From an uncultured Chryseobacterium sp. (GTDB taxonomy: Bacteria; Bacteroidota; Bacteroidia; Flavobacteriales; Weeksellaceae), in the NCBI RefSeq assembly GCF_936933875.1, contig NZ_CAKZIK010000058.1, positions 1 to 32,253 of the forward strand: a stretch of DNA of 32,253 bases, written 5' to 3'. Positions 15,855 to 23,463 of the stretch are shown one piece after another (within the stretch, counting starts at the first letter, position 1; each line of letters begins with the position of its first letter). A model generated the notes under the pieces. It was not told the DNA's origin and made no database searches. It saw only the letters and a program-made list of their open reading frames with translations. The position numbers and the translations under genes are program-made.

Positions 15855-17291
15855 TTAAGAAACCGTTTCCCCCAAAAGTGTTCCCTGCGTGTTTCCGTGG
15901 ACGAAAACAGTGACAATGTCGCCAATTTTCTGTCCGTCTAGTTTATCGAAAACGCAAACGGCATTTTGGGAATTTCTACCTTTCCATTGGTTTTCGTTCT
16001 TTTTGGAAGTTCCTTCAATTAAAATTTCGTGGTTTCTACCAACGTAACCTGCCATTCTTTTTCTTGAAAGTTCGCCTTGCAATGCAATTACTTCCGCCAA
16101 TCTCCTTTGTTTTACATCTGCAGGAACATCGTCTATCATTTTTATGTGAGCCGGAGTTCCCGGTCTTTCAGAATAAGCGAACATATAACCGTAATCGTAC
16201 TCTACTTCTTTCATTAAAGAAAGTGTCAATTGATGATCTTCTTCCGTTTCGCCACAGAAACCTACGATCATATCCTGAGAAAAAGCAATTTCAGGAACGA
16301 TTTGTTTGGCGTGATTAATCAGCGTTAAATACTCTTCACGAGTGTGTTGACGGTTCATTTTTTCAAGCATTTGGTCGCTTCCGCTTTGAACCGGTAAGTG
16401 AATGTATTTGCAAATATTATCGTGTTTCGCCATCACGCGGAACACATCTTCATTCATGTCATGCGGATTGGATGTTGAGAAACGGATGCGCATTTCCGGA
16501 ACTTCATTCGCCACCATATCAAGAAGTTGTGCAAAATCGATTGCAGTTGCTTTCTGCATATCAGAAGCGTTTTTGAAATCTTTTTTCGCGCCGCCACCAA
16601 ACCAAAGGTAAGAGTCTACATTTTGTCCAAGAAGCGTAATTTCCTTATAACCGTTGTTCCACAAATCTTTACATTCTTCAATGATGGAATGCGGATCACG
16701 GCTTCTTTCACGACCTCTTGTGAATGGAACAACGCAAAACGTACACATATTATCGCAACCACGAGTAATTGTGACGAAAGCTGTAACGCCGTTTCCGCCC
16801 AAACGAACCGGATTGATGTCTGCATAAGTTTCTTCTTTGGAAAGAATTACGTTGATGGCATCTCTTCCATCTTCAGTTTCTTTCAGCAAATTCGGTAAAT
16901 CTCTGTAAGCATCGGGACCAACAACCAAATCCACCAAATGTTCTTCTTCCAAAAATTTGGTTTTTAGACGTTCAGCCATACATCCTAAAACGCCAACTGT
17001 AAGATTCGGGTTTTCTTTTTTCTGATTTTTGAACTGAGAAAGACGCATTCTCACCGTTTGTTCTGCTTTTTCACGGATGGAACAGGTATTCAGCAAAATT
17101 AAATCTGCTTCTTTAACATCTAAAGTAGTGTTGTAGCCCTGTTCGTTCAGAATAGATGCAACAATCTCGGAATCAGAGAAGTTCATCTGACATCCGTAAC
17201 TTTCAAGAAAGAGTTTTTTAGTATTTTCGGGCTTTTCAGCAATCGCAAAAGCTTCGCCCTGTTTGGTTTCGTCTATGTATTTTTCCTGCAC
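15855..17291 (-). CDS. miaB: tRNA-2-methylthio-N6-dimethylallyladenosine synthase
   Basis: MiaB is a radical-SAM methylthiotransferase that converts i6A37 to ms2i6A37 in tRNAs that read UNN codons. The 478-residue protein has the three cysteines of the auxiliary cluster (Cys34 in SYGCQMN, Cys70 in NTCSIREKA, Cys104 in VLGCMAE). The radical-SAM motif CxxxCxxC is at Cys179, Cys183 and Cys186 (RGCDNMCTFCVVPFTRGRER). A C-terminal TRAM domain follows (ILIEGTSKKNENQWKGRNSQ). All expected residues are present. It is the first gene of the minus-strand run that reaches the TPR-like gene. A palindromic repeat occupies its upstream region. Confidence 0.97.
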   Translation of the reverse strand: MQEKYIDETKQGEAFAIAEKPENTKKLFLESYGCQMNFSDSEIVASILNEQGYNTTLDVKEADLILLNTCSIREKAEQTVRMRLSQFKNQKKENPNLTVGVLGCMAERLKTKFLEEEHLVDLVVGPDAYRDLPNLLKETEDGRDAINVILSKEETYADINPVRLGGNGVTAFVTITRGCDNMCTFCVVPFTRGRERSRDPHSIIEECKDLWNNGYKEITLLGQNVDSYLWFGGGAKKDFKNASDMQKATAIDFAQLLDMVANEVPEMRIRFSTSNPHDMNEDVFRVMAKHDNICKYIHLPVQSGSDQMLEKMNRQHTREEYLTLINHAKQIVPEIAFSQDMIVGFCGETEEDHQLTLSLMKEVEYDYGYMFAYSERPGTPAHIKMIDDVPADVKQRRLAEVIALQGELSRKRMAGYVGRNHEILIEGTSKKNENQWKGRNSQNAVCVFDKLDGQKIGDIVTVFVHGNTQGTLLGETVS

Positions 17292-17312
17292 GGTTTCGGT
17301 TTAAAGTTCCGA

Positions 17313-17361
17313 GTTCAAAGTTTAAGGTTTATCTCTGAACCCTGAACTTTTAACTTTGAAC
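17313..17361. repeat. Palindromic intergenic repeat upstream of miaB
   Basis: GTTCAAAGTT (17313-17322) is exactly complementary to AACTTTGAAC (17352-17361). Further related words (TTTAAAGTTC, AACCCTGAAC) lie between and around the arms. It fills the gap between miaB and the next minus-strand gene. From memory, similar GTTCAAAGTT-rich palindromes occur between genes in Flavobacteriia. Its position could also end the upstream transcript. Confidence 0.6.
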
Positions 17362-17405
17362 AAATTAGTGTGCAAAGATACAAATTTTTGTGCCAGAATG
17401 GCAGA

Positions 17406-18116
17406 TTAATTTTTTGTTATTGTTGCTTTAATTGGCAGTTTAATCTTTGTAATTACAGGTGTATTTCTATATTTACCTGGTTCCCATTTTTCCTTTGTTT
17501 CAAGGCAACCCAAAATCATATTTGTAAAACTTTTGTTTCCATAATCAGGCTCTATAAAAATAAACTGAATTTCACCTTTTGTATTTATTTCAAAATTTAC
17601 AGTAAATTCAATTTCAGTAAATTCAAAATCTCCGAAATCAAAACATTTTGAGAACTGTTGCTGAAATTCTTTTATTCCTCTATTTTTAAAAGAAGCTGAT
17701 GTTAAAAAATTTTCTGCTTTGTAACCAGGGCTAAAATTATTTATCAAATCCGAGGGAGAAAAATAAAATTCAAAAAGTGCTTTCACTTTTTTACCATTAA
17801 CTTCGGGAGCGTTCCATTTAGTTAGATATTTCAGAGATTTTTTTGCGATTTCAAATGCACAAAAATTACTTTCAACATACTGCGTATCAAACTCATGCAC
17901 AAATTTTACGTTAGCATTTTCATCAACCAATACTTTCATTCGGTAAACCTCATCTGCATTGCTGCAAACTTTGATGCTGTCTTTTATAAGGCCATCATGT
18001 AAATCTTTATAAAGAGCCTCCATTCCTCCTTCGTAAGCGTTTTGGTTAGTTGGAAAACTATAATTAACCTGAGCTGTTAAAAAAAATGGTAAAAAGAAAA
18101 GTAATATATATTTCAT
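17406..18116 (-). CDS. Secreted protein with two TonB-C-like halves
   Basis: The ATG at 18116 is used; an upstream TTG in the same frame overlaps the previous gene. The 236-residue product has a signal peptide (MKYILLFFLPFFLTAQVNYS). Two halves resemble the TonB C-terminal fold: an N-terminal one with YEGGMEALYKDL, followed by VLVDENANVKFVHEFDTQYV, and a C-terminal one with FTVNFEINTKGEIQFIFIEP, then KEKWEPGKYRNTPVITKIKL. There is no N-terminal transmembrane anchor, so it is a periplasmic or outer-membrane-associated protein rather than an energy-transducing TonB. The function is unknown. It starts 4 nt after the stop of the next gene upstream, so the two are co-transcribed. Confidence 0.7.
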   Translation of the reverse strand: MKYILLFFLPFFLTAQVNYSFPTNQNAYEGGMEALYKDLHDGLIKDSIKVCSNADEVYRMKVLVDENANVKFVHEFDTQYVESNFCAFEIAKKSLKYLTKWNAPEVNGKKVKALFEFYFSPSDLINNFSPGYKAENFLTSASFKNRGIKEFQQQFSKCFDFGDFEFTEIEFTVNFEINTKGEIQFIFIEPDYGNKSFTNMILGCLETKEKWEPGKYRNTPVITKIKLPIKATITKN

Positions 18117-18120
18117 AATC

Positions 18121-18606
18121 TTACAAATCAAAATTTTCGGTTCTAAAATTTACTCTTATTCTTAGTTTAGAATCCGTTGCGACACCGTTACAGGTTGCGG
18201 GAATCCACTTTTGTTTCATTTGTCCAAACATAAAATTGAGGTCGCGGTACAAAAGATCACCATTCTGAACTTCAGGTTTGAGCGTGAATTTATGAAGATT
18301 TCCGTTTTTATCAATATTTAAAACAAATTCGAAAGTTCCGTTTACAGAATAATTTCCCTGATTAATTGTTGATTTCAAAGCATTAAAAAGCATTTGTTTA
18401 AAAGCGCTTTCACCACCTGGAAACTGTGCATACTTAGCATTTTCGCACTTTAAGCGGTAAAATTCGAGAGGGTTATTTAAATCGAAAAAAAACTGTGCTC
18501 TCCCAAATTCGTTGCTGTTTTCTGTAATATCATTATCTTCAATAAGATACTGCGACTTTGCGAGAAAACCTACCATGAACAGAAGAATGAGAACTAAATT
18601 TTTCAT
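18121..18606 (-). CDS. Small secreted protein with a TonB-C-like motif
   Basis: The ATG at 18606 gives 161 residues and a clear signal peptide (MKNLVLILLFMVGFLAKSQY). The longer frame from 18630 would start inside a terminator hairpin. The motif FPGGESAFKQML (mature region) is like the PGGxxAF motif of TonB C-terminal domains, and it is followed by FEFVLNIDKNGNLHKFTLKP and a KQKWIPATCNG segment, also typical. It is related in plan to its downstream neighbour. The role is unknown. A terminator hairpin ends only 14 nt upstream of the start codon, so expression may depend on read-through or on a promoter I cannot see. Confidence 0.7.
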   Translation of the reverse strand: MKNLVLILLFMVGFLAKSQYLIEDNDITENSNEFGRAQFFFDLNNPLEFYRLKCENAKYAQFPGGESAFKQMLFNALKSTINQGNYSVNGTFEFVLNIDKNGNLHKFTLKPEVQNGDLLYRDLNFMFGQMKQKWIPATCNGVATDSKLRIRVNFRTENFDL

Positions 18607-18613
18607 TGTATAA

Positions 18614-18646
18614 AAATAAAAAAACTTCACGGTTTCGTGAAGTTTT
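18614..18646 (-). terminator. Intrinsic terminator after the 132-residue secreted protein gene
   Basis: AAAACTTCACG (18621-18631), a 4-nt loop, and CGTGAAGTTTT (18636-18646) form an 11-bp stem. On the minus strand it is followed by a T-rich run. It lies just after the stop at 18666 and just before the ATG at 18606, so it can end one gene and attenuate the next. Confidence 0.85.
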
Positions 18647-18665
18647 AAATTTAATAATTCAGAAT

Positions 18666-19064
18666 TTATCTCATTGACACTGCAGAGCGGAAGGGATCGC
18701 CTGCGTTTAAGTTTGTTCTTCCGTGAACTTCTTTAGGCGATTGTGAAAAAGCAACTTTCATCTCCACATCATCACTTCCTTCATGTTTTTTTACGCTTCT
18801 ACCAACCGCTCTCTTCAGTTCAACTTCAAAGTTTTTATCTGTTTTTGGAAATACTTCGAAATTGGAAATCTGGTTGTCATTCACAGAGAATTTCACCAAA
18901 AACTCACCGTTTACCTGAAAATTTCTTCCCACTGTATCCAAATTAGACTCTAAAGTCTTTACCATTTTGGTCTGAGAATCATTAGCATTAACAAGCTTAA
19001 CTTCTTTCTGAGAAAAAGCAAATGCACAAATTGAAAATGCGGCGAATGTGAGTAATTTTTTCAT
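18666..19064 (-). CDS. Small secreted protein of unknown function
   Basis: The 132-residue protein begins with a signal peptide (MKKLLTFAAFSICAFAFSQK, cut probably after AFS). The mature region has NGEFLVKFSVNDNQISNFEV followed by a basic FEVELKRAVGRSVKKHEG stretch, and it ends with NAGDPFRSAVSMR. The beta-strand plus helix pattern recalls the small secreted TonB-C-like proteins next door but lacks their PGG motif, so I do not assign a family. It is probably periplasmic. It is followed by a strong terminator and preceded by lysA, which ends about 40 bp away on the opposite side of its promoter region. Confidence 0.7.
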   Translation of the reverse strand: MKKLLTFAAFSICAFAFSQKEVKLVNANDSQTKMVKTLESNLDTVGRNFQVNGEFLVKFSVNDNQISNFEVFPKTDKNFEVELKRAVGRSVKKHEGSDDVEMKVAFSQSPKEVHGRTNLNAGDPFRSAVSMR

Positions 19065-19102
19065 GTTGTTGATTTTGAATAAAATTAGAAAAAAAACACG
19101 AT

Positions 19103-20302
19103 TTACAAAACCTCAATTTGGTTTTTCAACAAATCTTCGAATTCGTCACGCTTTCTGATTAAATGCGCTTTTCCATCCAACCACAACACTTCAGCAGGTT
19201 TCAGCCGGGAATTAAAGTTGGAACTCATTTCGAAACCATAAGCTCCCGCATTTCTGAACACCAAAATATCGCCTTCCCGAACTTCGTTCAGTTTTCTGTC
19301 CCATGCGAAAGTGTCTGTTTCACAGATGTTTCCGACCACGGTATAAATTCTTTCTGCCCCTTTTGGATTCGAAAGATTTTCGATAATATGATAAGAATCG
19401 TAAAACATAGGGCGAATTAAATGATTAAATCCGGAGTTGATTCCCGCAAAAACAGTTGCCGTTGTTTGCTTAATAACATTGGTTTTTACAATTAAATGTC
19501 CCGATTTTGAAACCAAAAATTTACCCGGTTCAAACCAAAGCTCGAATTTCTTTCCTGTTTCTTTCGAAAATTCTGAAACCGCTTTTTCTACTTTATTGCC
19601 CAAATCTTTCACATCGGTTTCAATTTCGCCGTCCTGATAAGGAACTTTGAAACCACTTCCCATGTCCAGATATTTTAGATTCGGGAAATGTTCTGCCAAT
19701 TGGAACATAATTTCAAGACCTTCCAGGAAAACATTCGGGTCTTTAATTTCGCTTCCGGTATGCATGTGAAGTCCTTCTACATTGACGCCCGTGGTTTTCA
19801 TAACACGCTCAATATGACGAAGTTGGTGAATTGAAATTCCGAATTTCGAATCGATATGACCTGTAGAAATTTTATAGTTTCCGCCGGCAAAAATATGCGG
19901 ATTGATTCTCACAAAAATCGGGTAAGAATCACCGTGATTATTTCCAAACTGCTCCAAAATCGAAATATTGTCGATATTGATGTGTACCTTCAGAGCCATT
20001 GCTTCTTCAATTTCTGTTAAATCAACACAGTTTGGTGTGAACAAAATATTTTGTGCTTCAAAACCTGCTTTCAGACCTAATTTTACTTCGTTGATGGAAA
20101 CACAATCCAAATTTCCGCCCAAACTTTTCACATATTTCAGAATGTTGATGTTCGAAAGTGCTTTACAGGCATAGAAAAATCTTGTGCTTTTATGAAAAGA
20201 CGAAGTGAGTTTTTCGTACTGAATTTTAATGGATTCCGCATCATAAACATACGTTGGAGTTCCAAACTGTTCCGCAATTTTCAGTAAATCTTTATTGGTC
20301 AT
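19103..20302 (-). CDS. lysA: Diaminopimelate decarboxylase
   Basis: LysA makes L-lysine from meso-diaminopimelate, the last step of the pathway, using PLP. The ATG at 20302 gives 399 residues (MTNKDLLKIAEQFGTPTYVY); an upstream in-frame start at 20359 would lie in the terminator region and adds no domain sequence. The PLP lysine is Lys47 in FYACKALSN. GLHMHTGSEI (177-186) and EPGKFLVSKSG (258-268) match the family, and NICETD (325-330) supplies the substrate-side cysteine that acts across the dimer. NAGAYGFEMSSNFNSR (361-376) is also conserved. An intrinsic terminator ends 17 nt before this ATG and is preceded by a lysine-rich mini-ORF with its own promoter. Confidence 0.96.
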   Translation of the reverse strand: MTNKDLLKIAEQFGTPTYVYDAESIKIQYEKLTSSFHKSTRFFYACKALSNINILKYVKSLGGNLDCVSINEVKLGLKAGFEAQNILFTPNCVDLTEIEEAMALKVHINIDNISILEQFGNNHGDSYPIFVRINPHIFAGGNYKISTGHIDSKFGISIHQLRHIERVMKTTGVNVEGLHMHTGSEIKDPNVFLEGLEIMFQLAEHFPNLKYLDMGSGFKVPYQDGEIETDVKDLGNKVEKAVSEFSKETGKKFELWFEPGKFLVSKSGHLIVKTNVIKQTTATVFAGINSGFNHLIRPMFYDSYHIIENLSNPKGAERIYTVVGNICETDTFAWDRKLNEVREGDILVFRNAGAYGFEMSSNFNSRLKPAEVLWLDGKAHLIRKRDEFEDLLKNQIEVL

Positions 20303-20319
20303 AATCTGTTGTTTTAAAT

Positions 20320-20349
20320 AAAAAAAACAGGCTTCAAAAAGTGAGCCTG
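20320..20349 (-). terminator. Intrinsic terminator in the lysA leader
   Basis: On the minus strand CAGGCT (20349-20344), a 10-nt loop and AGCCTG (20333-20328) form a 6-bp stem followed by eight consecutive T residues (20327-20320). It lies after the 24-codon mini-ORF and before lysA. It would end most transcripts from the promoter at 20489-20519 unless it is prevented from forming. Confidence 0.8.
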
Positions 20350-20389
20350 CTTCGTACAAATAATTATAATATTTTGAAATCTGGCTCTG

Positions 20390-20464
20390 TTACACAAGTT
20401 GTTCTTTAGAGAACTTTTTGCTCCCCTTTTTCGCAACTTTTTTAGATTTAAGAACCATTTTCAT
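20390..20464 (-). CDS. 24-residue lysine-rich mini-ORF, candidate leader peptide of lysA
   Basis: The ATG at 20464 opens a 24-codon frame that ends with TAA at 20390. The peptide begins MKMVLKSKKVAKKGSKKFSK and ends EQLV. Nine of 24 residues are Lys, with three Lys-Lys pairs (residues 8-9, 12-13, 16-17). It has its own near-consensus promoter, a short 5' leader and a downstream terminator, and the next gene is lysA. The simplest reading is a ribosome-sensing leader peptide for lysine supply. Other readings are a free basic peptide, a bacteriocin-leader remnant, or a non-coding RNA that is open by chance. No Shine-Dalgarno sequence is present, which is normal here. The ORF is supported by context only. 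Confidence 0.6.
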   Translation of the reverse strand: MKMVLKSKKVAKKGSKKFSKEQLV

Positions 20465-20488
20465 ATATTTTGAGTGAAATTAACTGCG

Positions 20489-20519
20489 CAAAAATATAGG
20501 TTATGAATTAAATCTGCAA
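20489..20519 (-). promoter_or_regulatory. Promoter of the lysA leader unit
   Basis: On the minus strand TTG (20519-20517), a 20-nt spacer and TATTTTTG (20496-20489) match the Bacteroidota TTG-N19/20-TAnnTTTG consensus exactly. Transcription would begin near 20484, about 20 nt before the mini-ORF. This is among the best-matching promoters in the window, with those of rseP and tRNA-Asn. Confidence 0.75.
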
Positions 20520-20535
20520 TTTTTTAGTGAAATTA

Positions 20536-21762
20536 TTATTTTTCGGGCATTTGCTGAATTTCAAAATCGCCGCGAAGCAATGCTAATTTTAAATCGTTTT
20601 CCAAATCAGCAGTGGACATTTTTAACTCGATTTTCAGTTTTGAAAGTTTTTTTCTGGACTGAATTTGATGAAACAGTTCATAAAATCCAAAACCTGTCAG
20701 TTTTCCTTTTTCAAAAATAATGAATGATTTTTCACCTAAAACCCTCCCGTTTCCGATCCACAATTCGGTGCGGTTTTTAATATTGATTAAGTTTTCTAAA
20801 TTCTTTACCTCCTCAAATTCCGGATTTGTTTTGATGAAATTCAGCGCCTTCATTCCCTGTGTAAAAGATTTGAATTTCAGCAACGGCTTTTCTTCTTTTC
20901 GAACCGAAGTTTTTTCCACAGAATATTTTCCGTTTTTATGAAATAAACCAAACTGAAGATGTTCTTTTTTCTTTAATCCTTTGGATTTGATGATGAGTTT
21001 TGCCAGCAAATCACTTCCGGTAAGTTCATAATGAATCTGTGCTGTATCTTCCTGAACAGCAATCCATTTCTTAGATTTTGAACTGAAAACAATTTTCGAA
21101 AATTTAGCAAAGTCATCCACAAAATCGCAGAAAATAATTTTTCCATCCGCATTCTGGAAGTAAATCAATCCTCTTTCTGCAGGCAAATCCTGAGTAAGGT
21201 CGCGAACTTTGTTCAGATATGTTTTTCCGTTATTTTCTTCGTGATGGCTCTGGATAATTTCGGAATCCTTGTCTTTGGTAATCAACAACTTAAATAATTC
21301 CAAAGTTGCACGCGCATCTCCTCCGGCTCTATGATGTTCGGTTAATGGAATTCCCAAAGATTTCACGAGTTTTCCTAAAGAATAACTCGCTTCATCCGGA
21401 ATCAATTTTTTCGCTAAAGGAATTGTATCTAAAGTACTGATTTTGAATTCATACCCGAGGCGTTTAAACTCTTGCCGAAGCATTCTGTAATCAAATTCAA
21501 TATTGTGACCAACCAAAGTCGTATTATCTGTAATTTCGACCACTCTTTTGGCGATTTCATGAAATTTTGGAGCAGTTTTGACCATTTTTGGACTTATTTT
21601 GGTCAATTTTTGTACAAAAGGTGTTATTTCGCTTTGTGGATTTACGAGCGAAATAAACTGGTCGACAATTTCATGGCCGTCATATTTGTAAATGGCGACC
21701 TCAATGATATTTTCTTTACGGAAACCAGCTCCGTTACTTTCTATGTCAATTACTGAATACAT
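20536..21762 (-). CDS. DEDD 3'-5' exonuclease with a degenerate GIY-YIG/UvrC-like C-terminal region
   Basis: The ATG at 21762 (MYSVIDIESNGAGF) places the DxE motif where DnaQ-like enzymes have it; the 14 extra upstream codons are discounted. The 408-residue protein has Asp6/Glu8 (DIES), GHNIEFDYRML (85-95, Asp91) and HRAGGDA (144-150), the full DEDDh set of an epsilon-type proofreading exonuclease. After about residue 185 a second region begins, LPAERGLIYFQNADGKIIF, that resembles the N-terminal GIY-YIG nuclease of UvrC or Cho but lacks the GIY and the later catalytic Arg/Glu context. Such fusions act in DNA repair or replication editing. The C-terminal region may be a structural remnant. The gene lies 52 nt after the herA-like stop. 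Confidence 0.82.
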   Translation of the reverse strand: MYSVIDIESNGAGFRKENIIEVAIYKYDGHEIVDQFISLVNPQSEITPFVQKLTKISPKMVKTAPKFHEIAKRVVEITDNTTLVGHNIEFDYRMLRQEFKRLGYEFKISTLDTIPLAKKLIPDEASYSLGKLVKSLGIPLTEHHRAGGDARATLELFKLLITKDKDSEIIQSHHEENNGKTYLNKVRDLTQDLPAERGLIYFQNADGKIIFCDFVDDFAKFSKIVFSSKSKKWIAVQEDTAQIHYELTGSDLLAKLIIKSKGLKKKEHLQFGLFHKNGKYSVEKTSVRKEEKPLLKFKSFTQGMKALNFIKTNPEFEEVKNLENLINIKNRTELWIGNGRVLGEKSFIIFEKGKLTGFGFYELFHQIQSRKKLSKLKIELKMSTADLENDLKLALLRGDFEIQQMPEK

Positions 21763-21813
21763 GCTCAAAACTGCTTTTGTAATTGGCAAATCTCGTTTTG
21801 CCACTACAATACA

Positions 21814-23340
21814 TTATCTTTTTCTTCCTCCCAAACCTAACATTCCGAGAATTGCTTTTGCACCTTCTCTCATCAAGGTGTTGGTAAACGTTCTTCCGGC
21901 GCGACTTGTCAAAACCTGTTCAACCATTCCCGGTTCTTCTTTTACGGGTTTTGTTTTGACTGTTGCGGGAGCGTTTTGCACTGCCTGTTCCATGCGTGAA
22001 GTCAACATTTCGTAAGCGGAATCTTTATCAACCGGTGTTTCGTATTTCGCAACCATTGCGGAACGCGATGTTAAATCTGCTACTTCAGCATCGGTTAAAA
22101 CATCCATTCTGGATTCCGGAGAAATTAAATACGTGTGAACCAAAGGTGTTGGAATTCCTTTTTCGTCCAGTGCTGTAACAAAAGCTTCCCCAATTCCCAA
22201 ATTCTGAATCAACTGACCTGCATCATAAAATTCCGTAATAGGATAGTTTTCAACGGCTTTGTCGATTTCTTTTCTGTCTTTAGCGGTAAATCCTCTCAAA
22301 GCATGCTGAATTTTCAAACCTAACTGTGAAAGCACATTTTCCGGAACATCACCAGGAATTTGTGTAATGAAATAAATTCCAACTCCTTTGGAACGAATCA
22401 GTTTCACCATTGTTTCAATTTGAGAAAGCAAAGCTTTTGATGCTTCATTAAAAATTAAATGCGCTTCATCAATAAACAATACCAACTTTGGCTTTCCTGC
22501 ATCGCCTTCTTCAGGGAAAGTCATGTAAATTTCTGCAAAAAGAGAAAGCATGAACGTTGAAAATAATTGCGGTTTAGTCTGGATATCAGCAACTCTCAAG
22601 ATATTAACAACTCCTTTTCCATCGCGCTGTTCCAATAAATCCTGAACATCAAAACTTGGTTCACCGAAAAATAGAGCAGCTCCCTGTTGTTCCAAAGCAA
22701 CAATTCCGCGTAGGATCGCACCCAAAGAAGCGGGAGCAATAGAACCATAGTTATTTGTTAAATCTGCTTTTCCTTGTGGATTGTCTGTTACATATTGAAG
22801 GACTTTTTTTAAATCTTCAAGGTCTATTAAAGGCAAACCTTTATCATCACAATATTTAAAAACAATCGACATAATGCTCGATTGTGTTTCGTTCAGTTCT
22901 AAAATTTTAGATAATAAAACAGGTCCGAATTCCGTAACGGTCGCGCGAAGTTTTACACCTCTTTCTCCCGAAATCGTCATCAATTCAACAGGAAAATTTT
23001 GTGCAGTCCAATTAAGTTGTGTTTTGGCGTAACGTTCATCAATAATGGCATTTTTTTCACCCGGCTCCGCGATTCCGGAGAAATCTCCTTTAATATCGAG
23101 AACCAAAGAGGGAACTCCGGCATGAGAAAGCTGCTCCACAAAAACCTGCACTGTTTTGGTTTTTCCTGTTCCGGTTGCTCCCGCAATTAAACCGTGTCTG
23201 TTGATGGTTTTTAAAGGAAGCGTTACGTTCACTTCCGGCACTACTTCACCATCCAAAATTGCTTTTCCAAGAATAATATGTTCTCCCTGTGGATTATAGC
23301 GTGCATTAAGGTCGGCTATAAATTTTGCTTTGTCTGCCAT
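21814..23340 (-). CDS. HerA-like / DUF853 ATPase
   Basis: The 508-residue protein belongs to the DUF853 (YjgR-like) branch of the FtsK/HerA superfamily. Walker A is GATGTGKT (54-61), followed by SLVLDIKGDFSGIA. Walker B is KLVLFIDEAHLIF and is followed by a sensor-like VGIYFITQIPGDVPENVLSQ and an arginine-containing helix (HALRGFTAKDRKEIDKA). A low-complexity C-terminal tail ends in LGMLGLGGRKR. Members are presumed DNA-pumping or remodelling ATPases. There is no NurA nuclease gene next to it, so a canonical HerA-NurA repair complex is not indicated. The start is divergent from the Gre-like gene. Confidence 0.88.
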   Translation of the reverse strand: MADKAKFIADLNARYNPQGEHIILGKAILDGEVVPEVNVTLPLKTINRHGLIAGATGTGKTKTVQVFVEQLSHAGVPSLVLDIKGDFSGIAEPGEKNAIIDERYAKTQLNWTAQNFPVELMTISGERGVKLRATVTEFGPVLLSKILELNETQSSIMSIVFKYCDDKGLPLIDLEDLKKVLQYVTDNPQGKADLTNNYGSIAPASLGAILRGIVALEQQGAALFFGEPSFDVQDLLEQRDGKGVVNILRVADIQTKPQLFSTFMLSLFAEIYMTFPEEGDAGKPKLVLFIDEAHLIFNEASKALLSQIETMVKLIRSKGVGIYFITQIPGDVPENVLSQLGLKIQHALRGFTAKDRKEIDKAVENYPITEFYDAGQLIQNLGIGEAFVTALDEKGIPTPLVHTYLISPESRMDVLTDAEVADLTSRSAMVAKYETPVDKDSAYEMLTSRMEQAVQNAPATVKTKPVKEEPGMVEQVLTSRAGRTFTNTLMREGAKAILGMLGLGGRKR

Positions 23341-23463
23341 TACTGCGTTTTTTATTACAATTGATAAAGGTAAAGATTTTCAGAGGAATTTTAAGTGATG
23401 AGTTTAAAATTTTTATTGACAAATGACATCCGCTTTTACCAAAAACAAACCGATTATTTTTAT

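Noticed and set aside
20302..20520. Lysine (L-box) riboswitch upstream of lysA
   Set aside because: The region is only about 180 nt from the likely start site to lysA, has no recognisable L-box core, and is occupied by an ORF plus a simple terminator.
21814..23340. HerA-NurA defence or DNA-end resection pair
   Set aside because: The ATPase is of the DUF853 branch and no NurA-like or SIR2/DUF4297-like partner is adjacent.
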